From the NCBI RefSeq assembly GCF_001282625.1, contig NZ_CTEJ01000002.1, positions 932,501 through 996,500 on the forward strand: a DNA stretch of 64,000 bases, in the 5' to 3' direction. The notes under the pieces were generated by a model. The model did not search any database. It had not been told where the DNA came from and saw only the letters and a list, made by a program, of their open reading frames with translations. Made by a program: the position numbers and the translations under genes. Positions within the stretch are counted from its first letter, which is position 1. Each line of letters opens with the position of its first letter. Shown here piece by piece: positions 52,593 to 61,425 of the stretch. This stretch comes from Lascolabacillus massiliensis (GTDB lineage Bacteria; Bacteroidota; Bacteroidia; Bacteroidales; Dysgonomonadaceae).

Positions 52593-53234
52593 ATGAAGAC
52601 AAAAGGAATTATCAAAACCAGTATAGTGGTAATATTTATATTGCTGCTAAGCAGCCCAATTTTTGCACAAGTGAATTTTGGTGTTAGAGCAAGTGTGGGA
52701 CTTAATAATCCGGAATTTAAAACTCTCGATGAGACTTTTAATGTTGAGAATATGACATCATACAGTATAGGTCCATCAATCGAAGCTATGTTTCTACCTC
52801 TAGGTGTTGCAAACTTTGGTATTGATGCCGCATTACTTTATAATGACAACAGAATGACAATCTCCAATCTTACAGGTGAGGGAGGCGACAGAGATGTATC
52901 AAACAGATATCTTAACCTTCCTGTCAATGCTAAGCTGAAAATGGGTCTGGGTTTACTACCACTAAGACTATTTGCAACTGCCGGACCATGGGCTGGATAT
53001 TTAATTGATGGAGACAAAATTGACATTCAGGGTTTAGCTGACGATGTGAAAGCAAAAGAATTTCAGGCAGGTGCTAACCTCGGAATTGGTCTGGAATTGC
53101 TCAGCTTTCTGCAGGTTGGTTTGAATTACAGCGTTAAGCTTACAGATAATTACTCTGTAGATGTTCCAAACTGGCATGATCCTCTAAATGGTAAAAACGA
53201 GTCCTGGACAATTACAGGAACCATATATTTTTGA
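52593..53234 (+). CDS. Porin-family outer-membrane beta-barrel protein
   Basis: 213 residues with signal peptide (IVVIFILLLSSPIFAQ) and alternating strands (VNFGVRASVGLNNP, LNLPVNAKLKMGLGLLPLRL, GANLGIGLELLSFLQVGLNY) ending in a Phe (TGTIYF), as barrel proteins do. Small OmpW/PorT-like barrel, function unknown. It ends 9 bases before priA. Confidence 0.82.
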   Translation: MKTKGIIKTSIVVIFILLLSSPIFAQVNFGVRASVGLNNPEFKTLDETFNVENMTSYSIGPSIEAMFLPLGVANFGIDAALLYNDNRMTISNLTGEGGDRDVSNRYLNLPVNAKLKMGLGLLPLRLFATAGPWAGYLIDGDKIDIQGLADDVKAKEFQAGANLGIGLELLSFLQVGLNYSVKLTDNYSVDVPNWHDPLNGKNESWTITGTIYF

Positions 53235-53243
53235 TTTCAGTAA

Positions 53244-55490
53244 ATGTTTGCTGATGTAATATTACCGTTACCTCTTTCCGATCTATATACCTATGCTGTA
53301 CCAGCTGAAATGAGGAACAAAATTGCCAGAGGATCTAGAGTAATTGTTCCTTTTGGCAACAAAAGATATTACACAGCTATAATTTACAAAATAGAAGATA
53401 CTATATCTAAAGAACTTAAAGATATAGATATTAAAGAGATTCATTCCTTACTAAATTCGCAACCTTTAGTGAACGAGCAGCAACTCAACTTATGGGAATG
53501 GATCTCTTTTTATTATTTGTCCCCTTTAGGTGATGTGTTTAATGCGGCTGTCCCCTCCTCTATGAAATCAGAAAATCTTAAATCAAGATTCACACCTAGG
53601 ACAGAGACAGTTATAAAGATAAATCCTGATATGAATCCCAATATCATCAGGGAAATTATCGGGAAAGCACAAAAACAACAATCCCTATACTCACAAATAG
53701 AGAATATACTCATCGAAAGAAAGTCAGAATATATCAGTAGAAAAGAGGTCTCTGAACTAGAATGTCATTCAACTTCTGCCTTAAAAAGCTTGATTGTCAA
53801 AGGTGTGTTGCAATCAGTTACTATCGAGACAAGCAGATTAAATACAGATTTAAAACCAACGCGTAATCTATTCCCTCTTAATGAAGTTCAACAAAGAGCA
53901 TATAAAGAGATAAAGAACTGTTTGGAGTTCAAGCAAACCTGTCTTCTGCATGGAGTTACATCAAGCGGGAAAACAGAAATATATATGCATTTAATACAAG
54001 ATGCGCTTTCAATGGGTAAACAGACTCTTTATCTGGTTCCCGAGATAGCACTCACAACCCAGTTGACACAACGTTTACAAGCTGTCTTTGGTAGTAAAAT
54101 AGGCATATATCATTCCAGAATAAATGACAATGAAAGAGCAGAGATATGGAGTAAAATGATGTCTGAAGATCCTTTCGAAATCATTTTAGGTGTCCGTTCA
54201 TCTATTTTTCTGCCTTTTAATAAACTGGGATTAGTCATCATTGATGAAGAACATGAAATAAGCTTTAAACAACAGGATCCATCACCGCGATATCATGCCC
54301 GTGATACAGCCATAATGCTGGCACATCTTTGTAATGCAAAAACCATTCTTGGTTCAGCTACACCTTCACTGGAATCATTTTATAATACAAAAACGGGTAA
54401 ATATGGACTAGTAACGCTGCAGGAACGTTACAGAAACATTATGATGCCTGAGATTCAAATAGTAAACACCTTTGAATTGAGAAAAAGGAAAAAGATGAAA
54501 TCTGTTTTGGCTCCTCTACTTATAGATCAAATGAATCAGAGTCTCGAAAATGGAGAACAGGTTATACTTTTTCGAAATCGTCGGGGTTTTGCATCACTAG
54601 TTGAATGTGAACAGTGTGCCTGGACCCCAAAATGCAAGAGATGCGATGTTTCGCTCACCTATCATAAAAAACGTGACCGTTTGATTTGTCACTATTGTAA
54701 TGCCACATATACATTGCCGGCAAAATGCCCATCTTGTAATTCTGAAAATCTTAAGAAGTTGGGGCAGGGCACGGAACAGCTGGAAGAAGAGGTTGAAAGT
54801 CTATTCCCTGATTATTTTGTTGGAAGAATGGACCTTGACACAACTCGGGGCAAAGATGCTTATGAAAAAATCATAGATGATTTCCAAAGCAAAAGAGTTC
54901 AGATTCTGATTGGCACTCAGATGCTTTCAAAAGGTCTTGACTTTGAAAATGTAGGGGTTGTTGGCGTAATATCTGCAGATTCACTTCTCAACTTCCCCGA
55001 TTTCAGATCACACGAACGCGGTTTTCAACTTATGATGCAGGCTGCCGGACGTGCGGGACGTAAAAACAAACAGGGTAAAGTTATAATTCAGAGTGCAGAT
55101 CCGCTTCAACCGATATATGATTATATATTAAACTACGATTATGAAGGTTTTTTTAACTCTCAAATGGCAGAAAGAAAAATGTTTAACTATCCACCCTTCT
55201 CCAGACTTATTTCAATTATTATTAAAGATAAAATAGAGCACAAAGTTGAAGCTGCTGCCGGATATATTGCTGAATTACTCAGAATCACTTTTGGTGAAAT
55301 GATACAGGGACCCGGTAAACCTATAGTTAGTTATATACAAAGCTACCATTTTAGAGAAATACTAATAAAACTCGATAACAATTTTTCACTGAAAAAAACA
55401 CGTGAAGCTATAAAATCTGCAGAGTCAAAATTTCACTCCAAGAGGGAGTTCAAGTATATTACAATTCAATACGATGTAGATAGAGTATAA
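53244..55490 (+). CDS. priA: Primosomal protein N' (replication restart helicase)
   Basis: 748 residues, normal length. N-terminal 3'-DNA-binding domain, Walker A GVTSSGKTE (about 230-238), DEEH box (VIIDEEHEISF), zinc-binding Cys cluster (CEQCAWTPKCKRCDV, CHYCNATYTLPAKCPSC) and helicase motifs V-VI (GTQMLSKGLDF, QAAGRAGR). Loads DnaB at collapsed forks. Very close to the barrel gene upstream, so probably in one transcript. Confidence 0.97.
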   Translation: MFADVILPLPLSDLYTYAVPAEMRNKIARGSRVIVPFGNKRYYTAIIYKIEDTISKELKDIDIKEIHSLLNSQPLVNEQQLNLWEWISFYYLSPLGDVFNAAVPSSMKSENLKSRFTPRTETVIKINPDMNPNIIREIIGKAQKQQSLYSQIENILIERKSEYISRKEVSELECHSTSALKSLIVKGVLQSVTIETSRLNTDLKPTRNLFPLNEVQQRAYKEIKNCLEFKQTCLLHGVTSSGKTEIYMHLIQDALSMGKQTLYLVPEIALTTQLTQRLQAVFGSKIGIYHSRINDNERAEIWSKMMSEDPFEIILGVRSSIFLPFNKLGLVIIDEEHEISFKQQDPSPRYHARDTAIMLAHLCNAKTILGSATPSLESFYNTKTGKYGLVTLQERYRNIMMPEIQIVNTFELRKRKKMKSVLAPLLIDQMNQSLENGEQVILFRNRRGFASLVECEQCAWTPKCKRCDVSLTYHKKRDRLICHYCNATYTLPAKCPSCNSENLKKLGQGTEQLEEEVESLFPDYFVGRMDLDTTRGKDAYEKIIDDFQSKRVQILIGTQMLSKGLDFENVGVVGVISADSLLNFPDFRSHERGFQLMMQAAGRAGRKNKQGKVIIQSADPLQPIYDYILNYDYEGFFNSQMAERKMFNYPPFSRLISIIIKDKIEHKVEAAAGYIAELLRITFGEMIQGPGKPIVSYIQSYHFREILIKLDNNFSLKKTREAIKSAESKFHSKREFKYITIQYDVDRV

Positions 55491-55496
55491 ATGCAA

Positions 55497-55531
55497 AAAA
55501 CCGATATTCCGGATGGAGTATCGGTTTTTTT
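55497..55531. terminator. Bidirectional terminator between priA and rng
   Basis: Stem 55499-55506 with 55519-55526, 12-base loop, T run on the plus strand and A run before the stem, so it can also end rng on the minus strand. Confidence 0.85.
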
Positions 55532-55559
55532 ACTATTATTAGTCCCGTTATTACGGAAA

Positions 55560-57128
55560 CTATTTCATTTCAATCTCTTCCTTCAGATCAATTTCATTTC
55601 CGTCTCTATCGTAGAATTCGTATTGCAGAAATCCCAGTTTCTGATTAGGGATTATTTTCAAGTTTGCATTATACTTCTTCTTCCATTTACCTTTCAACGA
55701 AAAGAAACCTTGCTGAACATACGCTGCAACATAAGGATGTATGTGCAGACTGAATTTCTTCACTTTCAGATTATTTACTAAATAATCAATCTTACCTTCC
55801 AGAGTATCTGTGAATAAGAAAGATGACTTTATCTTACCTTTACCAAAGCAAGTGGGGCAAACTTCGCTTGTGGCAATTTCCATTTCGGGTCGTACACGCT
55901 GTCTAGTTATCTGCATGATACCGAACTTACTCAATGGCAAAATGTTATGTTTCGCTCTATCAGTCGACATCAGCTCCTGCATCTTGGACAATAACATGTT
56001 CCGATGCTCACCTTTATTCATATCGATGAAGTCGATAACAATAATGCCTCCCATATCGCGTAATCTAAGCTGACGGGCAATTTCTTCTGCAGCTGCAACA
56101 TTTACTTCGTATGCGCTTTCTTCCTGCCCTAGTTTTGATTTGTTGCGGTTACCACTATTTACGTCAATTACGTGTAACGCCTCTGTGTGCTCGATAATGA
56201 GATAAGCACCATTCTTAAATGTAACAGTTTTTCCAAAGAGCGACTTTACCTGTTTTGTAACGCCGAAATTGTCTAAAATTGGCAGAGCACCTTTATATTC
56301 TTTTACTATATTTTTTCTGTCAGGTGCAATGAGATTTACATATTCGGCAATTTGTTTAGACACGTCACTATCATTGACGTGTATCTGTTCGAAAGAGGGA
56401 TTGAAAATATCGCGTAACAGTGCTACAGTGCGTCCTGTCTCTTCATAAATCAGAGATGGCGCTTTAGCTTTCTGTATTTTTCCAATACAATCTTCCCATC
56501 TTTTAACCAGAATCTTAAGTTCCGCATCGAGGTCGGCTACTCTCTTACCTTCAGCATTTGTCCTGATAATAACCCCGTAATTTTTGGGTTTTATACTCTG
56601 AATAAGCTGACGTAGACGTGCTCGTTCCTCTCTTGACTTAATTTTCTGTGATACCGATACACGGTTGATAAACGGAATTAAAACCATAAATCTTCCCGCG
56701 AATGAGATTTCTGCTGTTAATCTTGGACCCTTTGTAGATATTGGCTCTTTTGCAATTTGCACTAAAATTTCCTGACCTACTTTGAGTACATCAGAGATTA
56801 ACCCATCTTTATCGATATCGGGCTGCAGCTTCATCTTCTGGAGCTGCGGAATCTTTTTCTTGTCTTCAACCAGTTTCTGAAACTGCAGAATCGAGTTGAA
56901 TTCAACCCCTAAATCCAAATAGTGAAGAAAAGCGTCCTTTTTGTGTCCCACGTTCACAAATGCTGCGTTAAGGGCGGGCATAAGTTTTTTAACTTTGCCC
57001 ATATAGATATTTCCAACCGAGAAAGACTCATTCTGATCTTCTTGCTGAAGTTCAACTAACTTCTTATCTTCAAGAACAGCAATGGTTATCTCCTTTGATT
57101 GAACATCTACAACAAGTTCGCTTGTCAC
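55560..57128 (-). CDS. rng: Ribonuclease E/G
   Basis: 522 residues, the RNase G-length form. S1 domain at about 35-125 (VGNIYMGKVKKLMPALNAAF VNVG), the catalytic metal site (VIDVNSGNRNKSK, IVIDFIDM), and the zinc-link pair CPTCFGKG. Processes 16S/9S rRNA and mRNA ends from 5' monophosphates. Long structured leader (57129-57299) separates it from the short basic gene upstream. Confidence 0.95.
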   Translation of the reverse strand: MTSELVVDVQSKEITIAVLEDKKLVELQQEDQNESFSVGNIYMGKVKKLMPALNAAFVNVGHKKDAFLHYLDLGVEFNSILQFQKLVEDKKKIPQLQKMKLQPDIDKDGLISDVLKVGQEILVQIAKEPISTKGPRLTAEISFAGRFMVLIPFINRVSVSQKIKSREERARLRQLIQSIKPKNYGVIIRTNAEGKRVADLDAELKILVKRWEDCIGKIQKAKAPSLIYEETGRTVALLRDIFNPSFEQIHVNDSDVSKQIAEYVNLIAPDRKNIVKEYKGALPILDNFGVTKQVKSLFGKTVTFKNGAYLIIEHTEALHVIDVNSGNRNKSKLGQEESAYEVNVAAAEEIARQLRLRDMGGIIVIDFIDMNKGEHRNMLLSKMQELMSTDRAKHNILPLSKFGIMQITRQRVRPEMEIATSEVCPTCFGKGKIKSSFLFTDTLEGKIDYLVNNLKVKKFSLHIHPYVAAYVQQGFFSLKGKWKKKYNANLKIIPNQKLGFLQYEFYDRDGNEIDLKEEIEMK

Positions 57129-57299
57129 AATTGTTTTTTTTAATAATGATTAAAATAATGTTGGGTTTCTGTCATCACAACAGAAAGGGAGTTCACTCCT
57201 GAATCATCCCTTGTAGTTTTATACACAAAGAACAAACTTATTTCCCTAATGGTTTTTTTATAAGTTTGTTCCTGTATATGGCTGAAATTAACTACAGGC
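57129..57299 (-). promoter_or_regulatory. Structured leader of rng
   Basis: Several perfect inverted repeats: 57231-57240 with 57261-57270 (10 pairs), 57166-57172 with 57180-57186 (7 pairs, 7-base loop), 57271-57276 with 57293-57298 (6 pairs), and a 4-pair hairpin around 57187-57199. None has a proper T run, so they are more likely RNA structures than terminators. RNase E autoregulates through its 5' leader in enterobacteria; a similar role here is inference. Confidence 0.5.
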
Positions 57300-57392
57300 T
57301 TATTTTTTCTTTTTGTGCCTGTTCTTTCTTAGTCTCTTTTTCCTTTTATGGACAGACATTTTATGCCTTTTCCTTTTTTTTCCACTTGGCAT
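57300..57392 (-). CDS. Short basic protein of the AURKAIP1/COX24 type
   Basis: A 30-residue gene, beginning MPSGKKRKRHKMSVHKRKKR and ending in KNRHKKKK. It is almost entirely Lys, Arg and His and matches the small ribosome-associated proteins that Bacteroidota encode between HU and rng. ATG at 57392, TAA at 57300-57302. Probably binds 16S rRNA in the small subunit; too short for usual gene finding. The gene stands 23 bases after HU. Confidence 0.8.
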   Translation of the reverse strand: MPSGKKRKRHKMSVHKRKKRLRKNRHKKKK

Positions 57393-57415
57393 GTTTTAAA
57401 TCTCCTATTATTTAA

Positions 57416-57703
57416 TTAATCTACTTTAACTTCCTTTACCTGAGCAACAAACGTTTTTGATGGCTTGAATGCGGGTATATTATGTGCTGGTATGATGATA
57501 GTTGTATTCTTTGAAATATTACGCGCAGTTTTTTGAGCTCTTTTTTTAACGATGAAGCTTCCGAATCCTCTTAAATATACATTTTCATCGTTAGCCAATG
57601 AATCTTTTACCACATCCATGAAAGATTCAACTGTTGATAACACCGATGTTTTGTCTACACCAGTCCTCTTCGCAATTTCGTTTACAATATCTGCTTTAGT
57701 CAT
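57416..57703 (-). CDS. HU-family DNA-binding protein
   Basis: 95 residues with the HU/IHF pattern: TKADIVNEIAKRTG, VYLRGFGSFIVKKRAQKTAR and the beta arm with NTTIIIPAHNIPAFKPS. Bends DNA as a dimer. First gene of a small minus group with the basic protein and rng. A TATATTTG (complement of 57768-57775) lies about 65 bases upstream as a candidate -7 element. Confidence 0.95.
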   Translation of the reverse strand: MTKADIVNEIAKRTGVDKTSVLSTVESFMDVVKDSLANDENVYLRGFGSFIVKKRAQKTARNISKNTTIIIPAHNIPAFKPSKTFVAQVKEVKVD

Positions 57704-57887
57704 TTTATTTATATATTTTTATAATTAATAATTACAGCAACTCTCTAATTAGTAAATTTTTGGACTGCAAATATATAGCTTTTTTCTCAACCCTAAAAAT
57801 AAATCTCTAGAAATTTTCTCTTTTTGAATTAATTGAAAATGCCTCAGAATTAAGATTATAGATTATTAAGTACAATAGGTTTTATAA

Positions 57888-57918
57888 TTGCGTAATTATA
57901 AAATAATGTTTATTTTTG
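57888..57918 (+). promoter_or_regulatory. Candidate promoter of ssb
   Basis: TTG at 57888-57890, 20 bases, TATTTTTG at 57911-57918, 47 bases before the ssb start. Confidence 0.65.
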
Positions 57919-57964
57919 CTTTAAAGCTTAACAGCTCTATTTCAAACCAAATAAATTATTAGTT

Positions 57965-58408
57965 ATGTCGGTGAATAAAGTAATATTAGTAGGAAATGTA
58001 GGCAAAGACCCGGAAATGAAGTATTTCGACAATGACGTTGCAAAAGCAAATTTTTCAGTAGCAACAACTGAGAGAGGTTACACCACATCCAACGGCACTC
58101 AGGTTCCTGAGAGAACTGAATGGCACAACGTTGTATGCTGGAGAGGATTAGCTCAGATTGCAGAGAGATTTGTAAAAAAAGGTACATTAGTTTATATTGA
58201 AGGAAAGATAAAAACTCGATCATATGATGATCAGAGCGGTGTTAAACGATATATAACAGAGATTATTGCCGATAACCTGGAGTTACTTAGTAAAAGATCA
58301 GGTGGAGTTGAGAATGAAAATATAACGGGCAGACACGATCCCCCTGTATCAGAAAACACATCAAATGAAGTAGATAATAATTCTGATATGGATGATTTGC
58401 CGTTTTAA
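57965..58408 (+). CDS. ssb: Single-stranded DNA-binding protein
   Basis: 147 residues: OB-fold (NKVILVGNVGKDPEMKYF, EWHNVVCWRGLAQIAERFV KKG) and an acidic tail ending in DMDDLPF, the docking site for DNA-repair partners. Essential in replication and repair. It stands directly before a hairpin terminator and gldE. Confidence 0.96.
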   Translation: MSVNKVILVGNVGKDPEMKYFDNDVAKANFSVATTERGYTTSNGTQVPERTEWHNVVCWRGLAQIAERFVKKGTLVYIEGKIKTRSYDDQSGVKRYITEIIADNLELLSKRSGGVENENITGRHDPPVSENTSNEVDNNSDMDDLPF

Positions 58409-58428
58409 AAAAACATCGTAATTTTGTA

Positions 58429-58457
58429 AGAGAATGTTATTGTAACATTCTCTTTTT
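58429..58457 (+). terminator. Terminator or attenuator between ssb and gldE
   Basis: Perfect 11-base-pair stem (58429-58439 with 58443-58453), 3-base loop, then T run 58453-58457. It ends only 22 bases before the gldE start codon. Confidence 0.8.
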
Positions 58458-58478
58458 GTTTCACTAAATCTTAGTCAC

Positions 58479-59816
58479 TTGGATCCTGACCCTTTATCGA
58501 TTTTACAAATAGCCCTGCCGGTATTTACACCTGTGGCTTTAGACTATTTTATATCAGTTTTGCTGCTTCTGCTTATAATTATGAACGCTATCGTTTCCGG
58601 TTCAGAAGTTGCTTATTTCTCCTTAAGCCAAGAGTACAGTCAAGATAAATATTCATCTTCTGACTCTATAACAAACAAGGCTAACACATTACTAAAAAAG
58701 CCCGAAAACCTACTGGCTTCATTAGTTCTGGCTTATAATTTACTTAATGTAACAATAGCTGTATTAACAATATATCTACTAAACAGGTTACCCTATTTTG
58801 CAGGTGAAATTGGCTCAAAACTTATACTTGAGGCAGTTATAACAATATCTATAATTCTTCTTTTTGTAGATATTCTCCCAAAACTATACGCATCACACGA
58901 TCCACTTAAATTCGCCAACAGATATGCTCCGCTAATAACCGTTATAAGCAGGTTGATGAGCCCTTTTTCAGGATTACTTGCAAAAATAACAACCTCATAT
59001 ACACGCCCACTCTCATATAGTAAACATGAGTTGTCGATGGAAGACTTATCAAAAGCACTTGAAATTACTTCTGATGAAATTACAAGAGATCAGGAAAAAG
59101 AGATGCTTGAAGGTATTATCAGGTTTAGAGATAAAAGTGTGGATGACATCAAGATATCCAGAAGTGATATGATCGCCATCAATATTCAAACACTTTTTGT
59201 TGATGTAATAGACTTTATTGTTGAAGCAGGATTCTCACGTATACCTGTATATGAGGATAATCCCGACAATATAAAAGGGATACTTTATGTAAAAGACCTT
59301 CTGCCTCATCTTGGCAAACCACACAATTTTAAATGGCAGTCACTTATCAGATCTGCATATTTTGTGCCCGGTGCAAAACGAATTGATGATTTGCTGGAAG
59401 AATTCCGGTCAAATAAAATTCATATGGCAATAGTTGTAGATGAATATGGTGGAACATCTGGTCTAGTTACAATGGAAGATATACTCGAAGAGATTGTAGG
59501 AGATATCAGTGACGAGTATGATGAAGAGTTGCCTTTATATACTATAGCCGCAGACGGTACATATATATTTGAAGGTAAAACACCTCTTGAAGATTTTATT
59601 AAGATTACGAATGTCCCGGAAAAGGATTTCGAAGCAATGTCTGATGAAGTTGATACTTTAGCAGGGTTACTACTTGAGTTGAAAGGAGATTTCCCAAAGC
59701 GGAAAGAAACTTTTACATATAAAAAATATACTTTCCAGGCAGAGGAGATGAGTAAGAAAAGAATTATTAAAGTTCGCTACATTCCTCCAAAATTAAAAAC
59801 AAAAGAAGTTGAATAA
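58479..59816 (+). CDS. gldE: GldE, gliding-motility associated CNNM/CBS membrane protein
   Basis: 445 residues if TTG at 58479 is the start (protein begins MDPDPLSIL, as family members do); no ATG lies nearer. DUF21/CNNM transmembrane domain in residues 20-170, two CBS domains (about 220-340, with VYEDNPDNIKGILYVKDLL), and a C-terminal CorC_HlyC domain. Together with ssb it keeps the synteny of Bacteroidota; in non-gliding Bacteroidales GldE probably supports protein secretion or ion balance rather than gliding. Confidence 0.9.
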   Translation: MDPDPLSILQIALPVFTPVALDYFISVLLLLLIIMNAIVSGSEVAYFSLSQEYSQDKYSSSDSITNKANTLLKKPENLLASLVLAYNLLNVTIAVLTIYLLNRLPYFAGEIGSKLILEAVITISIILLFVDILPKLYASHDPLKFANRYAPLITVISRLMSPFSGLLAKITTSYTRPLSYSKHELSMEDLSKALEITSDEITRDQEKEMLEGIIRFRDKSVDDIKISRSDMIAINIQTLFVDVIDFIVEAGFSRIPVYEDNPDNIKGILYVKDLLPHLGKPHNFKWQSLIRSAYFVPGAKRIDDLLEEFRSNKIHMAIVVDEYGGTSGLVTMEDILEEIVGDISDEYDEELPLYTIAADGTYIFEGKTPLEDFIKITNVPEKDFEAMSDEVDTLAGLLLELKGDFPKRKETFTYKKYTFQAEEMSKKRIIKVRYIPPKLKTKEVE

Positions 59817-59823
59817 ATAACAT

Positions 59824-60465
59824 ATGCTTATCAGAAAAGATTATTTTGACAACGGATCTCTGATGGGTATTTGGAAAATGGATGAATCTATTGATGAGCT
59901 TTTAAAGCTTTTCCCTCCTAGTATCCGTTCTGAAGCTGACAATTATATAAATAGTATCGGGTCAAAGAGACGTGTAATAGAGTGGCTTTCCACTAGAATT
60001 ATGCTCTTTGAGCTTCTTGGTGAAATTAAGATCATTCAAAATCACGAAGATGGCAAGCCTTATCTTGCTGATAACTCCTACCACATAAGCATATCTCACA
60101 CCAAAGATCATGCAGCAATTCTACTAAATAAATTATATCCTGTAGGAATAGATATAGAGATTAAGTCAGATCGAGTAGAGAAGCTAGCCTATAAATTTAT
60201 TTCTGAAAATGAGTATATTGACCCTGAAAAGAAGATACTTCATCAACTTCTGCACTGGTCGGCTAAAGAGTGTATGTTCAAATTGATTAATGCTCAAGGT
60301 ATTGATTTCAAAAAACATCTCTTTATTCATAAATTCACTCCATCTCAAAATGGCATTATTACTGCTACGGAATATAGAACAAAAGAAACCAGAACATATA
60401 ATCTGCATTACGAGATACATCCTGAGTATGTTCTTACATGGGTAGTAGACACCTTAAAGAATTAA
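59824..60465 (+). CDS. 4'-phosphopantetheinyl transferase (Sfp-like)
   Basis: 213 residues. Motifs of the Sfp/AcpS superfamily: SISHTKDHAAI (about 89-99), VGIDIEIKSDR, and WSAKECMFKL. Transfers phosphopantetheine to a carrier protein. It follows gldE by 7 bases and probably shares its transcript. A matching carrier protein gene is not in the window; it may serve fatty acid synthesis ACP. Confidence 0.88.
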   Translation: MLIRKDYFDNGSLMGIWKMDESIDELLKLFPPSIRSEADNYINSIGSKRRVIEWLSTRIMLFELLGEIKIIQNHEDGKPYLADNSYHISISHTKDHAAILLNKLYPVGIDIEIKSDRVEKLAYKFISENEYIDPEKKILHQLLHWSAKECMFKLINAQGIDFKKHLFIHKFTPSQNGIITATEYRTKETRTYNLHYEIHPEYVLTWVVDTLKN

Positions 60466-60513
60466 CTTTCAAGTCAACTATATTTAAGGACATATCAAAT
60501 CAACACTAAAAAT

Positions 60514-60541
60514 AAAAGCTCCGGAATTGTCCGGAGCTTTT
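60514..60541. terminator. Bidirectional terminator between the PPTase and tsf genes
   Basis: 12-base-pair stem (60514-60525 with 60530-60541), 4-base loop, with A/T runs on both sides. Confidence 0.85.
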
Positions 60542-60577
60542 AAAATTATATCTGATTAAGAAACAGTTATATTATTA

Positions 60578-61399
60578 TTAAACGCTAAGTGATACACGTT
60601 TGAATTCTGTAACTGTCAATTCCTTATCACTTTCTTTCAAGTACTGTTCGATAGTTTTCTTTGGGTCTTTTACAAATTCCTGTTGAAGAAGTGTAGACTC
60701 CTTATAGAATTTAGTAAGAGCACCTTCAGCAATTCTATCAAGTAAGTTTTCCGGCTTACCTGCTTCACGAGCTTTCTCACGAGCTATTTCCAGTTCTTTC
60801 TCTTTTACTTCTGCAGGAATTCCATCAGCTGTGACAGCAATTGGATTCATAGCTGCAATCTGCATAGCAACATCTTTAGCTACATTTTCATCAACATCAG
60901 CTTTATTAAAACCAACTACGGTAGCCAGTTTATTACCCATGTGTATGTAAGAAGCTACATAAGGAGCGGTTACAAACTCATAGTAGCCAAGTTCCATCTT
61001 TTCACCGGTAGCAGCCATTTTATCAGTGATAACCTGAGCAACTGTTCCGTTGTTAAGTTCAAGAGCAAGCAGTTCGTCCAGTGTTGCAGGTTTTTTGCTC
61101 ATAGCAAGATCAAGTATCTGCTCTGTTAAAGCAATATAGTCTTCATTCTTTGCTACAAAGTCAGTTTCGCACTGTAGTGCAACTACTGCACCAAAGTTAC
61201 CTTCGGTTTTAGCAAGTACGCAACCTTCAGAAGCATCGCGATCTTCCCTTTTAGCTGCAATAGCCTGTCCTTTTTTACGGATAATTTCCATAGCTTTATC
61301 GAAATCACCACCCGCTTCATTCAGAGCATTTTTGCAATCCATCATACCGGCACCTGTCATTTTGCGCAAGTGCTGTATATCTGCCATTGTTACTGCCAT
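60578..61399 (-). CDS. tsf: Elongation factor Ts
   Basis: 273 residues, with the N-terminal UBA-like part (HLRKMTGAGMMDCKNALNEA), the nucleotide-exchange region (VVALQCETDFVAKNEDYIAL) and a shorter coiled segment, as in Bacteroidota. Recycles EF-Tu. It sits 26 bases after rpsB in the same transcript. Confidence 0.97.
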   Translation of the reverse strand: MAVTMADIQHLRKMTGAGMMDCKNALNEAGGDFDKAMEIIRKKGQAIAAKREDRDASEGCVLAKTEGNFGAVVALQCETDFVAKNEDYIALTEQILDLAMSKKPATLDELLALELNNGTVAQVITDKMAATGEKMELGYYEFVTAPYVASYIHMGNKLATVVGFNKADVDENVAKDVAMQIAAMNPIAVTADGIPAEVKEKELEIAREKAREAGKPENLLDRIAEGALTKFYKESTLLQQEFVKDPKKTIEQYLKESDKELTVTEFKRVSLSV

Positions 61400-61425
61400 A
61401 TATATATATTGTTTTTTTATTTTTA

